The translations under genes were made by a program, and so were the position numbers. Shown in pieces: positions 25,786 through 35,509 of a DNA stretch of 64,000 nucleotides. Each line of letters opens with the position of its first letter. The first letter of the stretch is position 1. The DNA comes from Bradyrhizobium forestalis (GTDB lineage Bacteria > Pseudomonadota > Alphaproteobacteria > Rhizobiales > Xanthobacteraceae): assembly GCF_002795245.1 (NCBI RefSeq), contig NZ_PGVG01000017.1, positions 1-64,000 of the forward strand. Reading direction: 5' to 3'. The notes below the pieces were generated by a model, which was given only the letters and a program-made list of their open reading frames with translations, was not told where the DNA came from and did no database searches.

Positions 25786-26121
25786 ATGACCCCCGCCTTT
25801 CAGCGAGCGGTGCGGCACATGAGCATGCAGGAAAAGCGCCGGAGGAAGCGCGTCGCGTTTAAGAATTGGTACGACACCACCCTCGTCGCGCTCGACGGAA
25901 CTTGGTCGATCAATGCGAAGCTGCACGATATTTCAGACAGCGGCGCCAAGCTTCACGTCGATGGCGAAGTTACGGCGCACCTGTGCAAGGAGGAGTTCTT
26001 CCTCATGATCACGCCGGACGCAAAGGTTTCCAGACGCGCCGAGATGGTCTGGAGAAACGGCTGCCATGTCGGGATCCGATTCGTGACCGCGCCGCGATCG
26101 CCGTCGTGCAAGCATCCTTGA
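25786..26121 (+). CDS. PilZ-domain protein
   Basis: The single-domain protein (111 residues) carries the c-di-GMP-binding signatures of PilZ: basic RRRKRV near the N-terminus (about 19-24) and DISDSGAKL (about 48-56), followed by AEMVWRNGCHVGIRF (about 86-100). It likely binds c-di-GMP and acts through protein contacts. A start at 25819 (MSMQEKRRR) is also possible, and no strong ribosome site separates the two. It is followed 4 bases later by a helical hypothetical gene. Confidence 0.82.
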   Translation: MTPAFQRAVRHMSMQEKRRRKRVAFKNWYDTTLVALDGTWSINAKLHDISDSGAKLHVDGEVTAHLCKEEFFLMITPDAKVSRRAEMVWRNGCHVGIRFVTAPRSPSCKHP

Positions 26122-26125
26122 GACC

Positions 26126-26485
26126 ATGTCGACCGATCCGGAGCGCGCGGCCGCCAAGTTCTCCACTCGCTCGCCGAAACGCGATGCCGCGATCGACGAG
26201 GCGAGGATTGCGTTGCTCGAGGAGTCCATCGACACCGTCATTCGCGGACTGATCGCCGAGCGGACCGGTTTGGCTCGGCGGGTGAAGCGACTTCTGGATG
26301 AACCGGAAGCGCTCGCGACTTGGATCTCCGCGAACAAAATGCCGCCACCCAAATCGGAGCTCGAGCGCGCCGAGAGACGTCTTCGTCTGCTCGATCGCCA
26401 GATCCTGGAATGCCGACCCATCAAGCGTGCGATCGCAAATATGCGCGTCCTGGCCGGTGGCGCACGGCCAAGCGCAGGTGTATGA
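26126..26485 (+). CDS. Hypothetical helical protein, 119 aa
   Basis: The product is charged and predicted almost entirely helical (RDAAIDEARIALLEESIDTV; ERTGLARRVKRLLDEPEAL; ELERAERRLRLLDRQILE). There is no signal peptide or membrane segment. It begins 4 bases after the PilZ gene, so it may be co-expressed with it. I do not recognise a family. Confidence 0.65.
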   Translation: MSTDPERAAAKFSTRSPKRDAAIDEARIALLEESIDTVIRGLIAERTGLARRVKRLLDEPEALATWISANKMPPPKSELERAERRLRLLDRQILECRPIKRAIANMRVLAGGARPSAGV

Positions 26486-26612
26486 GTCAACAGCCGACCT
26501 GCCGGCCCGGTCTTGCTGCGCGCCCCGGAGCGCCTGATCTTCACCACATTGGGGCTTGACGGGCGATACGCGCGCCTACAACGATATTGCGGTTTCCACG
26601 AGAGGTACCGTC

Positions 26613-26978
26613 GTGCGGCATCCGATCGACATCGTCGCCATGTTTGCCGCGATCTGGCTGCTCGCCTCGATGATGCTCGACGCGCTGACGCCGAAGGAGC
26701 TGACGGCGGTCATGATCGCCGTCGCGATCGGGCCCGCCGTGGTCATCACCGCCGTATTTTACTATCTGCGCTGCCCGCGCACGGATTTCGCGGCGATCTT
26801 CGCCGCTCTCTGGCTGATCTCGGACATCGCCATCGCCTTCATCTCGCCGAAGCAGCTGCCGCATTTCCTAATCGTGGTCGGCTTTGTGCCGGCGTTGCTG
26901 ATCGGCATCGTGCTGCACTGGCAACGCTTCCAGCGCCGTCATGAACGGCTGCCCGTGCCCTCGGCGAAGCGGGGTTAG
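26613..26978 (+). CDS. Small multi-pass membrane protein
   Basis: From a GTG start preceded by AGAGG at 7 bases, the 121-residue protein has four hydrophobic helices in two similar pairs: DIVAMFAAIWLLASMMLDAL and TDFAAIFAALWLISDIAIAF, each followed by PK-L and another helix. The pairwise likeness suggests an internal duplication. A longer reading from a TTG at 26556 lacks a ribosome site. Function is unknown. Confidence 0.65.
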   Translation: MRHPIDIVAMFAAIWLLASMMLDALTPKELTAVMIAVAIGPAVVITAVFYYLRCPRTDFAAIFAALWLISDIAIAFISPKQLPHFLIVVGFVPALLIGIVLHWQRFQRRHERLPVPSAKRG

Positions 26979-27020
26979 CGCGGAATGACTTACGGTTGAA
27001 TCGATTGTTGCGGCTGGTTC

Positions 27021-27166
27021 ACCTCTCCCGCTTGCGGGAGAGGTCGGCGCGTCCGGGCGATGCGAAGCATCGTCCCGCGCGCCGGGTGAGGGCTTTCTCC
27101 TCTAGGGGATTGTCCCATTGCGGAAACACCCTCTCCCCGCCCCTCTCCCGCAAGCGGGAGAGGGAG
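27021..27166. repeat. CTCTCCCGC-type palindromic repeat pair
   Basis: The gene-free stretch 26979-27345 holds two hairpins, ACCTCTCCCGCTTGCGGGAG at 27021 and CCCTCTCCCGCAAGCGGGAG at 27141. They are separated by GCGAAGCATCGT- and GTGAGGGCTTTC-type sequence. I see no gene in the rest of the stretch. Confidence 0.75.
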
Positions 27167-27345
27167 TGCACTTCCGTCGTTGCAGCGATCAAGCCTCATC
27201 TCATCACGCCTCAACGCCGCAGCAGGTTCGTCTTCGCGAGATCCAGCACCTCGTCGCCACGGCCGTTCACCGCATGCAGGACCCGACATCGCGGCACGGC
27301 GAGGGACAATAAGCCATGACACGATCCCGGCTTGTCCGTTCCGGC

Positions 27346-27978
27346 TCACTTTTTCGCAATCGCCCGATCGTAGGCCGCGACTGTCACCTTTGCGCGAGCT
27401 GCGACATCCGCTGCACTCATGCCGGGCTTGTAGAGGCTGGAGCCGAGTCCGAACGCGGTCACACCACCGTTGATGTACTCCGCAAAGTTCTGGTCGGAGA
27501 CGCCGCCGACAGCGGCGATCATCACACCTGATGGCAGCACGGCGCGGATCGCGGCGATACCGGAGGCGCCGAGCACGCTCGCCGGAAAGAATTTCAGGCT
27601 CGACGCGCCGGATCGCGCCGCGAGCAGCGCCTCGGTCGGCGAGAACACGCCGGGCATGGTCACCATGCCGTGCTGATGCGCGCGCGCCAGCACCTCGGTG
27701 TCGACATTGGGCGAGACCATCAGCCTGCCGCCGACGTCGTTGAGGCGATCGACATCTGCCGTGGTCAGCACCGTGCCGGCGCCGATCAACACGCCTGATG
27801 GAGCCTGCTTCACCGCCATCGCGATGGAGCGGAAGGGATCGGGCGAGTTCAGGGGAATCTCGATCGCGGTCATCCCGGCCTCGATCAACACGCCGACGAT
27901 CGCCGCGGTCTCCTCGGGCTTGACGCCGCGCAGGATCGCGACCAGCGGGCGCTGCATGGGCGGAAAGGGAACGCTCAT
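27346..27978 (-). CDS. dgoA: 2-dehydro-3-deoxy-6-phosphogalactonate aldolase
   Basis: The 210-residue TIM-barrel aldolase of the KDPG/KDPGal family shows PLVAILRGVKPEETAAIVGV at the N-terminus (catalytic Glu region), IGAGTVLTTADVDRL, then MVSPNVDTEVLARA. The Schiff-base Lys is in SLKFFPASVLG (about 127-137). RGVKPEE and FFPAS-LG are closer to DgoA than to Eda. It splits KDPGal into pyruvate and glyceraldehyde-3-phosphate in De Ley-Doudoroff galactonate catabolism. The start at 27978 follows AGGA. The kinase gene dgoK lies 13 bases upstream. Confidence 0.92.
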   Translation of the reverse strand: MSVPFPPMQRPLVAILRGVKPEETAAIVGVLIEAGMTAIEIPLNSPDPFRSIAMAVKQAPSGVLIGAGTVLTTADVDRLNDVGGRLMVSPNVDTEVLARAHQHGMVTMPGVFSPTEALLAARSGASSLKFFPASVLGASGIAAIRAVLPSGVMIAAVGGVSDQNFAEYINGGVTAFGLGSSLYKPGMSAADVAARAKVTVAAYDRAIAKK

Positions 27979-27991
27979 CTCGAGAATCCTT

Positions 27992-28906
27992 CTACTTCGT
28001 CCAGATCGCGGCAGCCGCCATCGACAGGCCGCGGCGGACGGCTTCATCCGCATCGACGAGCCTTGCGGTCACCGACAGCGCCTCGAAAGCCAGCCGATAC
28101 AGCATCGCAAGCTGACCCGAGGCAATCAGCTGGACACCCGCTTGCGGCATGGCGCCGGAGAGCCCTGCCGCCAGCTCGACGCCGATCAACGTGCCCGACA
28201 GCGTCTCGCGCGCCGCAGCCGGCGTGCCGCCGAACAGAAGCTGCCGCGACCGCACGGTGAACAGAAGGTTGGCGGCGAAGGCCGGGGCTTCGAACGCGGC
28301 CTTCACGGCCGCCTTGAAGCTCGCGACATCCTCGGCGTCGTCTGCGCCGGCGACCGCGAGCGACAGGATCGTCTCGCGCGAGACAGCGCTGAAGAGCTCG
28401 CCGGTCATGAATGTGGAAAATCGTTCGACGGTGCCGTCCGTCACGCGAACCCATTTCGAATGCGTGCCGGGCATGCAGATCAGCGCCTCGCCGGCGGCAT
28501 CGAGGCCGAGCGCGCCGAGCAATTGCGTCTCCTCGCCGCGCATCACGTCCGGCGCCTTGGCGTCGCGCTGCGCGATACCGGGCAGGATGCGGATGTCGCG
28601 CGCCTCGCCCGGCACGCGCACGGCCTGTTTCAGAACAGCGGAGAGCGGCGCCGGCGTGTCGACATAGCCGGCCTCGACCCAGCCGGCGCGGGCACCGGCC
28701 ATGCCGCAGACGAGCACCGGCAGATGATCCGGCGCTTCGACCGCCGCAAGATGCGATCGCAGCACCGCCGGGAAGCCGGCCTTCGCCGCGGCCAGCATGC
28801 CCTCGCCGCTGCGGCGCTCGGTCAGCACCTGACCGGCGCGGTCGATCAGCCAGAGCCGGAAGCTGCTGGTGCCCCAGTCCACCGCGACGTAAGCGGGTTC
28901 GGTCAT
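27992..28906 (-). CDS. dgoK: 2-dehydro-3-deoxygalactonokinase
   Basis: The 304-residue kinase of the DgoK family starts with the phosphate-1 motif AYVAVDWGTSSFRLWLIDRA. It has CGMAGARAGWVEAGYVDTPA (about 69-88), MRGEETQLLGAL, and the HSKWV phosphate-2 segment MPGTHSKWVRV. It phosphorylates 2-keto-3-deoxygalactonate for the aldolase encoded just downstream. No galactonate dehydratase, dehydrogenase or regulator is adjacent, so the pathway's first steps must be elsewhere. Confidence 0.93.
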   Translation of the reverse strand: MTEPAYVAVDWGTSSFRLWLIDRAGQVLTERRSGEGMLAAAKAGFPAVLRSHLAAVEAPDHLPVLVCGMAGARAGWVEAGYVDTPAPLSAVLKQAVRVPGEARDIRILPGIAQRDAKAPDVMRGEETQLLGALGLDAAGEALICMPGTHSKWVRVTDGTVERFSTFMTGELFSAVSRETILSLAVAGADDAEDVASFKAAVKAAFEAPAFAANLLFTVRSRQLLFGGTPAAARETLSGTLIGVELAAGLSGAMPQAGVQLIASGQLAMLYRLAFEALSVTARLVDADEAVRRGLSMAAAAIWTK

Positions 28907-29123
28907 GTCAGGTCTCGTCCTCGTCTCACGGCTAAGACGCCGTCTCGCGACGAATGAGACGATGTCTTGCAGGCTCCCGTCGAGATACCGGCTATTGCGC
29001 GGGCAAACCAGCCCTTTCTCTTCAATTTGAGGCCCTGCCGCGCTGGCACACCGCTTGCTGAAGCTTGGCCACCCAACTCCGTCAACGCGCGACAAGACGC
29101 GTCAACATCAGATGAGGAAACCC

Positions 29124-30221
29124 ATGGAGATCGGCTATTTCACGATGCCTTCGCATCCGCCGGAGTGCGGCCTGAAGGAAGGGAACGACTGGGACCTGCA
29201 GGTCATGCGCTGGCTCGACGAGCTCGGCTATCAGGAAGCCTGGGTCGGCGAGCACCACACCGCGCCCTGGGAACCCAATCCCACGCCGGACCTCTTGATC
29301 GCGCAGGCCTTGATGCAGACCAAACGCCTGCGCATCGGACCGGGCGGCTTTCTCTTGCCCTATCACCATCCGGCCGAGCTCGCCAACCGCGTCGCCATGC
29401 TTGACCATCTCTCCGAGGGCCGGCTCAATTTCGGCGTCGCGGCTTCGGGGCTGCCGAGCGACTGGGCGATGTTCAACGTCGACGGCATGAGCGGCCAGAA
29501 CCGCGACATGACCCGCGAGGCGCTGGAGATCATCCTGAAGCTGTGGTCCGATCCCGCGCCCTTCACCTACAAGGGCAAATTCTGGACGGTGACCAAGCCG
29601 GACACGATGTTCGACTTCCTGAAACCCCACATCAAGCCATTGCAGGCCCCGCATCCGCCGATCGGTGTCGCCGGGCTCTCCAAGAATTCGGACACGCTGA
29701 AGCTGGCCGGCGAGCGAGGCTTCATCCCGATGAGCCTCAACCTCAACCCGGCCTATGTCGGCAGCCACTGGGACTCCGTGGAAATCGGCGCCGCCAAGAC
29801 CGGACGCAAGCCGAACCGCGCGGATTGGCGGCTGGTGCGTGAGGTGTTCGTCGCCGACACGGATGAAGAGGCCTGGAGGCTCTCGACCGGCGACATGATG
29901 GGCCGGATGATGAGCGAGTACTTCCTGCCGCTGCTCGGCCATTTCGGCTTCAAGGACTACCTGAAGCACGCCCCTGATGTGCCCGACAGCGACGTGACCG
30001 TCGAATATTGCGCCAAGCGGAACTGGATCGTCGGCTCGCCCGCGACCGTCGCCGAGAAGATCGAGAAGATCTACGACGAGGTCGGCGGCTTCGGCGTGCT
30101 CCTGGTGTTCGGCTTCGACTACAAGCACAAGGCGGAGGCCTGGCATCACTCGCTCTCGCTGCTGAAGAACGAGGTGATGCCGCGTCTTGCGCATCTCGGC
30201 TCCGCGAAGAAGGCGGCTTGA
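29124..30221 (+). CDS. LLM-class flavin-dependent monooxygenase
   Basis: The 365-residue TIM-barrel protein of the bacterial luciferase family starts MEIGYFTMPSHPP. It has YQEAWVGEHHTAPWEPNPTP (about 37-56), FLLPYHHPAELANRVAMLDH, and GRLNFGVAASGLPSDW. Such enzymes use reduced FMN to oxygenate substrates. A flavin reductase gene 57 bases downstream would supply the flavin, giving a two-component monooxygenase. The ATG at 29124 follows GAGGAA. Substrate cannot be told. Confidence 0.9.
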   Translation: MEIGYFTMPSHPPECGLKEGNDWDLQVMRWLDELGYQEAWVGEHHTAPWEPNPTPDLLIAQALMQTKRLRIGPGGFLLPYHHPAELANRVAMLDHLSEGRLNFGVAASGLPSDWAMFNVDGMSGQNRDMTREALEIILKLWSDPAPFTYKGKFWTVTKPDTMFDFLKPHIKPLQAPHPPIGVAGLSKNSDTLKLAGERGFIPMSLNLNPAYVGSHWDSVEIGAAKTGRKPNRADWRLVREVFVADTDEEAWRLSTGDMMGRMMSEYFLPLLGHFGFKDYLKHAPDVPDSDVTVEYCAKRNWIVGSPATVAEKIEKIYDEVGGFGVLLVFGFDYKHKAEAWHHSLSLLKNEVMPRLAHLGSAKKAA

Positions 30222-30278
30222 CCGCCTGCGGGTGCGGCGCGATCGTGCCGTACCCGCATTCATTTCGGAGATTTCCGC

Positions 30279-30833
30279 GTGACGGTCGACGCCAAGGACT
30301 TCAAGCAGGCGATGCGCCAATGCGCCGGCGCGGTCGCGTTGGTGACGGTGGGCGCCGAGCACGGCAAGCGCACGGGATTGACGGTAACGTCGGCCTGCTC
30401 GCTGTCGGACTCACCGCCCTCGCTGATCGTCTGCGTCAACCGCAACGCCAGCGCCCATGCGCGCATCCGCGAAGAAGGCGCGTTCGCGATCAACTTCCTG
30501 CATGAGGATCACGCGCTGCTTGCACTGACCTTCAGCGGCCAGAGGGGCATCAACGGCGACGACCGTTTTGCCTTCGGGCAGTGGACGCGCGGGGCAACCG
30601 GCGCGCCGGTGCTGACGGATGCGGTGGCCGCGTTCGATTGCGTGCTGGCGCAGGAGTTCGAGACGACAACACATTCGATCTTCGTCGGCGAGGTCCGTGG
30701 CGCGTCGCATGCGGCCTCGGCCGCGCCGCTGGTCTATCTGCGCGGCAATTTTCACACGCCTCACGAGATCCGCGAGACGGTCGCGCTCGGCGACCTCGAC
30801 GCGCGGCATCTGAGCTGGACGGATTTTTCCTGA
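30279..30833 (+). CDS. Flavin reductase-like FMN-binding protein
   Basis: The 184-residue flavin reductase domain has FKQAMRQCAGAVALVTVGAE, TGLTVTSACSLSDSPPSLIV (FMN phosphate contact), NRNASAHARIREEGAFAINF, and a terminal LVYLRGNFHTP. It is the expected partner of the upstream LLM monooxygenase. The GTG start has GGAG 8 bases upstream. It is convergent with the cytokinin-dehydrogenase-like gene, with one base between stop codons. Confidence 0.9.
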   Translation: MTVDAKDFKQAMRQCAGAVALVTVGAEHGKRTGLTVTSACSLSDSPPSLIVCVNRNASAHARIREEGAFAINFLHEDHALLALTFSGQRGINGDDRFAFGQWTRGATGAPVLTDAVAAFDCVLAQEFETTTHSIFVGEVRGASHAASAAPLVYLRGNFHTPHEIRETVALGDLDARHLSWTDFS

Positions 30834-30834
30834 C

Positions 30835-32259
30835 TCAGAGCAGATCATAACCAGGCGTGAGGATACCGTCCGGATCATGACGGCGTCTGGCTTCGCGCAG
30901 TAGCGGCCATCTCGGGCCGAAATGATCCGCCCAATCCTCCGACGACATCACGAGCGCGCTGACCGGGTACAGCACGCCGCCGGCGCTGCGAATGTGATCG
31001 TAAACAGCCCGATTGCGCGCGACCTGCCGGTCGGCATTCTCCTTGTCCGCGGAGGATGGGATGCGGATGAGATTGAACGGAAACACGACGCGTTCATCGG
31101 GCAGCCGAAGCAGGGGCGTGCGGCAGCTGTCCGTGAACATCGGATAATAAGTGACCCGCCCGAACGGACCGAGATCATCGCTGTTCAACCCGGCAATGAC
31201 ATCGCTCGCGATCTCCAGTGCGTTGCTGCCGCGCAAATAGGTCAGCAGCCAGGGATGCGGATTGAACCATTGGCCGTTCGACCGCAGCAGCTTTTCGAGC
31301 CTGGCGAATGCGTTGGCGTCGTCGCCAAAGGTCAGGTCGGAGACAGTCTCGTGCTTGTCGGAGAGCCCAGCGAGCAAAGCCTTGTCGGCGGGAGGTGCGC
31401 TGCTGTCGTAGAAGACACCAGCCTCCAGTTGATAGCGCCAGCCGCCAGCGCCGTCGGGCACGACAGCCCCCTGTAACTGGTCGAAGCGCGCCTCGTCGAG
31501 AGCGCGCCGCTGATCGGCGGTCAGTGAAGCAAGATCGGGATAGGACAGCAGATAACGCCTGACACGTTCGGGCGCGTGCATCAATCGAAGCGTGGCTCGG
31601 GTAATGATCGCGCATTGCGCCAGCCCGGCGCGAACGGCGTCGAACAGGTCGGTATGCGCTGTCGGAGAGCAGGTCAGCTCCACGCCTTCGCCCGTGACGA
31701 TATCGAGCGCCAGAACCTGGTCGGTCTGGAGCCCGTGCCGGGACGACGCCCCGCCAACTCCACCGACCGTAAGCGTGCCGCCAACGGACAGGCCGAGGTA
31801 GTTGGTCAGCACCGGTGGCACGAGCCCTTTGGCCAGCGTTGCCTCCAGCACCGCGTGCCAGGTCGCGCCGGCATCCACCACGACACGGTCGGGTTCGATC
31901 CGGTGGATCGATGCGAGCGCGGCGAGGTCCACGACGATGCCGTCTTCGGCCATCGCCCGGCCGTAGGTGGCATGTCCCTGTCCGCGCGCTGCAACCTTCA
32001 TGCCCTGTTCCCTTGCCCAGCGCAGGATATCGGCGATCTCGGCGCTCGACCTGGGCTTGCAGACGGCCCGTGGCTGCCTCTGCATGATGTGGCCAAAATC
32101 CTGCGCCGCAGCCGCGCGGGATTCCGCGTCGGCCGCAAGCGACGCCTTGGGCGGTCGCGGGTCGCGCGAGCCCGGCGATTGTGCGGCCAGGGTGGCCGAA
32201 GCCAGCGTCGCCGTGACGCCGACGCCCGCGTGCAAGAGTGTCCGTCGATTGGGAGTCAT
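30835..32259 (-). CDS. Tat-exported FAD oxidoreductase, cytokinin dehydrogenase-like
   Basis: The 474-residue protein starts with a twin-arginine signal (TPNRRTLLHAGVGVTATLAS). A BBE/PCMH-type FAD domain follows: VAARGQGHATYGRA (about 86-99), the site where cytokinin dehydrogenases (CKX) bind FAD through the His of GHS. Then come TNYLGLSVGGTLTVGGVGG (about 153-171) and LALDIVTGEGVELTCS. The C-terminal half has NPHPWLLTYLRGS, like the HPWLN region of the cytokinin-binding domain, and HDPDGILTPG. The likeness to CKX is extensive, but the TDYL motif whose Asp is catalytic in plant CKX reads TNYL. Periplasmic location and a neighbouring LysR gene are notable. Confidence 0.82.
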   Translation of the reverse strand: MTPNRRTLLHAGVGVTATLASATLAAQSPGSRDPRPPKASLAADAESRAAAAQDFGHIMQRQPRAVCKPRSSAEIADILRWAREQGMKVAARGQGHATYGRAMAEDGIVVDLAALASIHRIEPDRVVVDAGATWHAVLEATLAKGLVPPVLTNYLGLSVGGTLTVGGVGGASSRHGLQTDQVLALDIVTGEGVELTCSPTAHTDLFDAVRAGLAQCAIITRATLRLMHAPERVRRYLLSYPDLASLTADQRRALDEARFDQLQGAVVPDGAGGWRYQLEAGVFYDSSAPPADKALLAGLSDKHETVSDLTFGDDANAFARLEKLLRSNGQWFNPHPWLLTYLRGSNALEIASDVIAGLNSDDLGPFGRVTYYPMFTDSCRTPLLRLPDERVVFPFNLIRIPSSADKENADRQVARNRAVYDHIRSAGGVLYPVSALVMSSEDWADHFGPRWPLLREARRRHDPDGILTPGYDLL

Positions 32260-32394
32260 GCTGCAGTCCTCTACGCCTCGCCGGGCGGATGGGCCCCTGC
32301 GCTTCAAGTTGCGATCGACTGCTCGCCAGGACAACCGGCGCATCGCGGGATAGACATTCCCGCTAATCGAGAGAATGCGTTCCCTCGTGTCAGC

Positions 32395-33282
32395 TCAAAG
32401 CCGCTCGTGCTTCAACCTCTCCGCCAGCAGGTCAACGAACAGGTGCGTCTTGGCCGGCGGTGTCGCACTTGGCGGAAACACGGCGCGCACGGGCGTTCGC
32501 GGTGCCTCGTACGCCTCCAGCACGATTTCGAGCGCGCCCTGATCGACGAGATCGCGGATTTGCCAGAACGGCCCGTATCCGACACCGAGGCCGTGACGAG
32601 CGGCGGCATGCGCAGCCGTCATGTTGTCGGTGTGAAAGCGGCCGTTCACCCGCACGGTCGCCGCACCGCCGTCGATCTGAAAGCGCCATGTGTCCACTTC
32701 GCCGCGACCGGTCCTGCGCAGGATGCATTGATGCCCGGCGAGATCGCTCGGATGATGCGGGTGGCCATGACGGGCGAAATAGTCGGGCGCGCCGTAGACA
32801 ACCGTGCGCAGCTCGCCCAACCGCCGGGTCTTTAGCGACGAGTCCGGCAATTCCCTGATCCGCACGGCGAGATCAAAGCCATCGCCGACGACATCGACCG
32901 GCCGGTCGGACATGTTGACGTCGACTTCGATCTGCGGGAAACGCGCCATGAACTCGGCGATCACGGGCACCACATGAGTCGATCCGAACAGGACCGGTGC
33001 TGCGACCTTGAGCAGTCCCGACGGCTCGATGCGCCGGTTTGCAGCCTCGAGCCGAGCTTCGGTGATTTCCGCAAAGGCCGGTTTGACACGGCGATAGAAC
33101 GCCAGTCCCGCTTCGGTCGCCACTGACTGCCGCGTGGTCCGCCGCACCAGTTCCACACCAACGCTCTGTTCCAACGCGGCCAGCGCGCGGTTCACCGATT
33201 GCAGCGACCGCCCTAGTTGCCGAGCGGCGGCGGTCTGGCTGCCGGCCTCGACGACAGCCAGGAAGACTTCGATCTCCTCCAT
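32395..33282 (-). CDS. LysR-family transcriptional regulator
   Basis: The 295-residue regulator has an N-terminal winged HTH (about 3-60; FLAVVEAGSQTAAARQLGRS then SVNRALAALEQSVGVELVRR) and a periplasmic-binding-type effector domain from about 90. It belongs to the group with the LRR/CrgA-like sub-layout (GLLKVAAPVLFGSTHVVPVI). It lies 135 bases upstream of the CKX-like gene, same strand, and may control it. The inducer is unknown. Confidence 0.9.
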   Translation of the reverse strand: MEEIEVFLAVVEAGSQTAAARQLGRSLQSVNRALAALEQSVGVELVRRTTRQSVATEAGLAFYRRVKPAFAEITEARLEAANRRIEPSGLLKVAAPVLFGSTHVVPVIAEFMARFPQIEVDVNMSDRPVDVVGDGFDLAVRIRELPDSSLKTRRLGELRTVVYGAPDYFARHGHPHHPSDLAGHQCILRRTGRGEVDTWRFQIDGGAATVRVNGRFHTDNMTAAHAAARHGLGVGYGPFWQIRDLVDQGALEIVLEAYEAPRTPVRAVFPPSATPPAKTHLFVDLLAERLKHERL

Positions 33283-33411
33283 CGCGTGTGCTCCTCTTGC
33301 TCCGCCGGAAATGTATGTTCGCGGCGGCGCAATTGCCGCCCTGGAATCGATCTGCGAGAGTCGATCAGGAGCCGGGCAGCGTCCGGGTTCCAGCAGAGGC
33401 CCGCGAGCTCG

Positions 33412-35280
<1,869 letters not shown>

Positions 35281-35509
35281 CGCGGACGTCTCCACCCTGT
35301 ATTATTGTGCAAAGTCTGGCACCGCAGGCGGGGATGTCAATCGGGAACCGGGAAAGCCGAGTGGCACACCTCCCCCCGTCGTCATTCCGGGGCGGCTCGA
35401 AGAGCCGAACTATGGTGCGGAATTGCGCACCTGAGAATCTCGAGATTCCGGGTTCGATGCTTCGCATCGCCCCGGAATGACGGAAGGAGTTAGATTTGCT
35501 GCACCGCCC

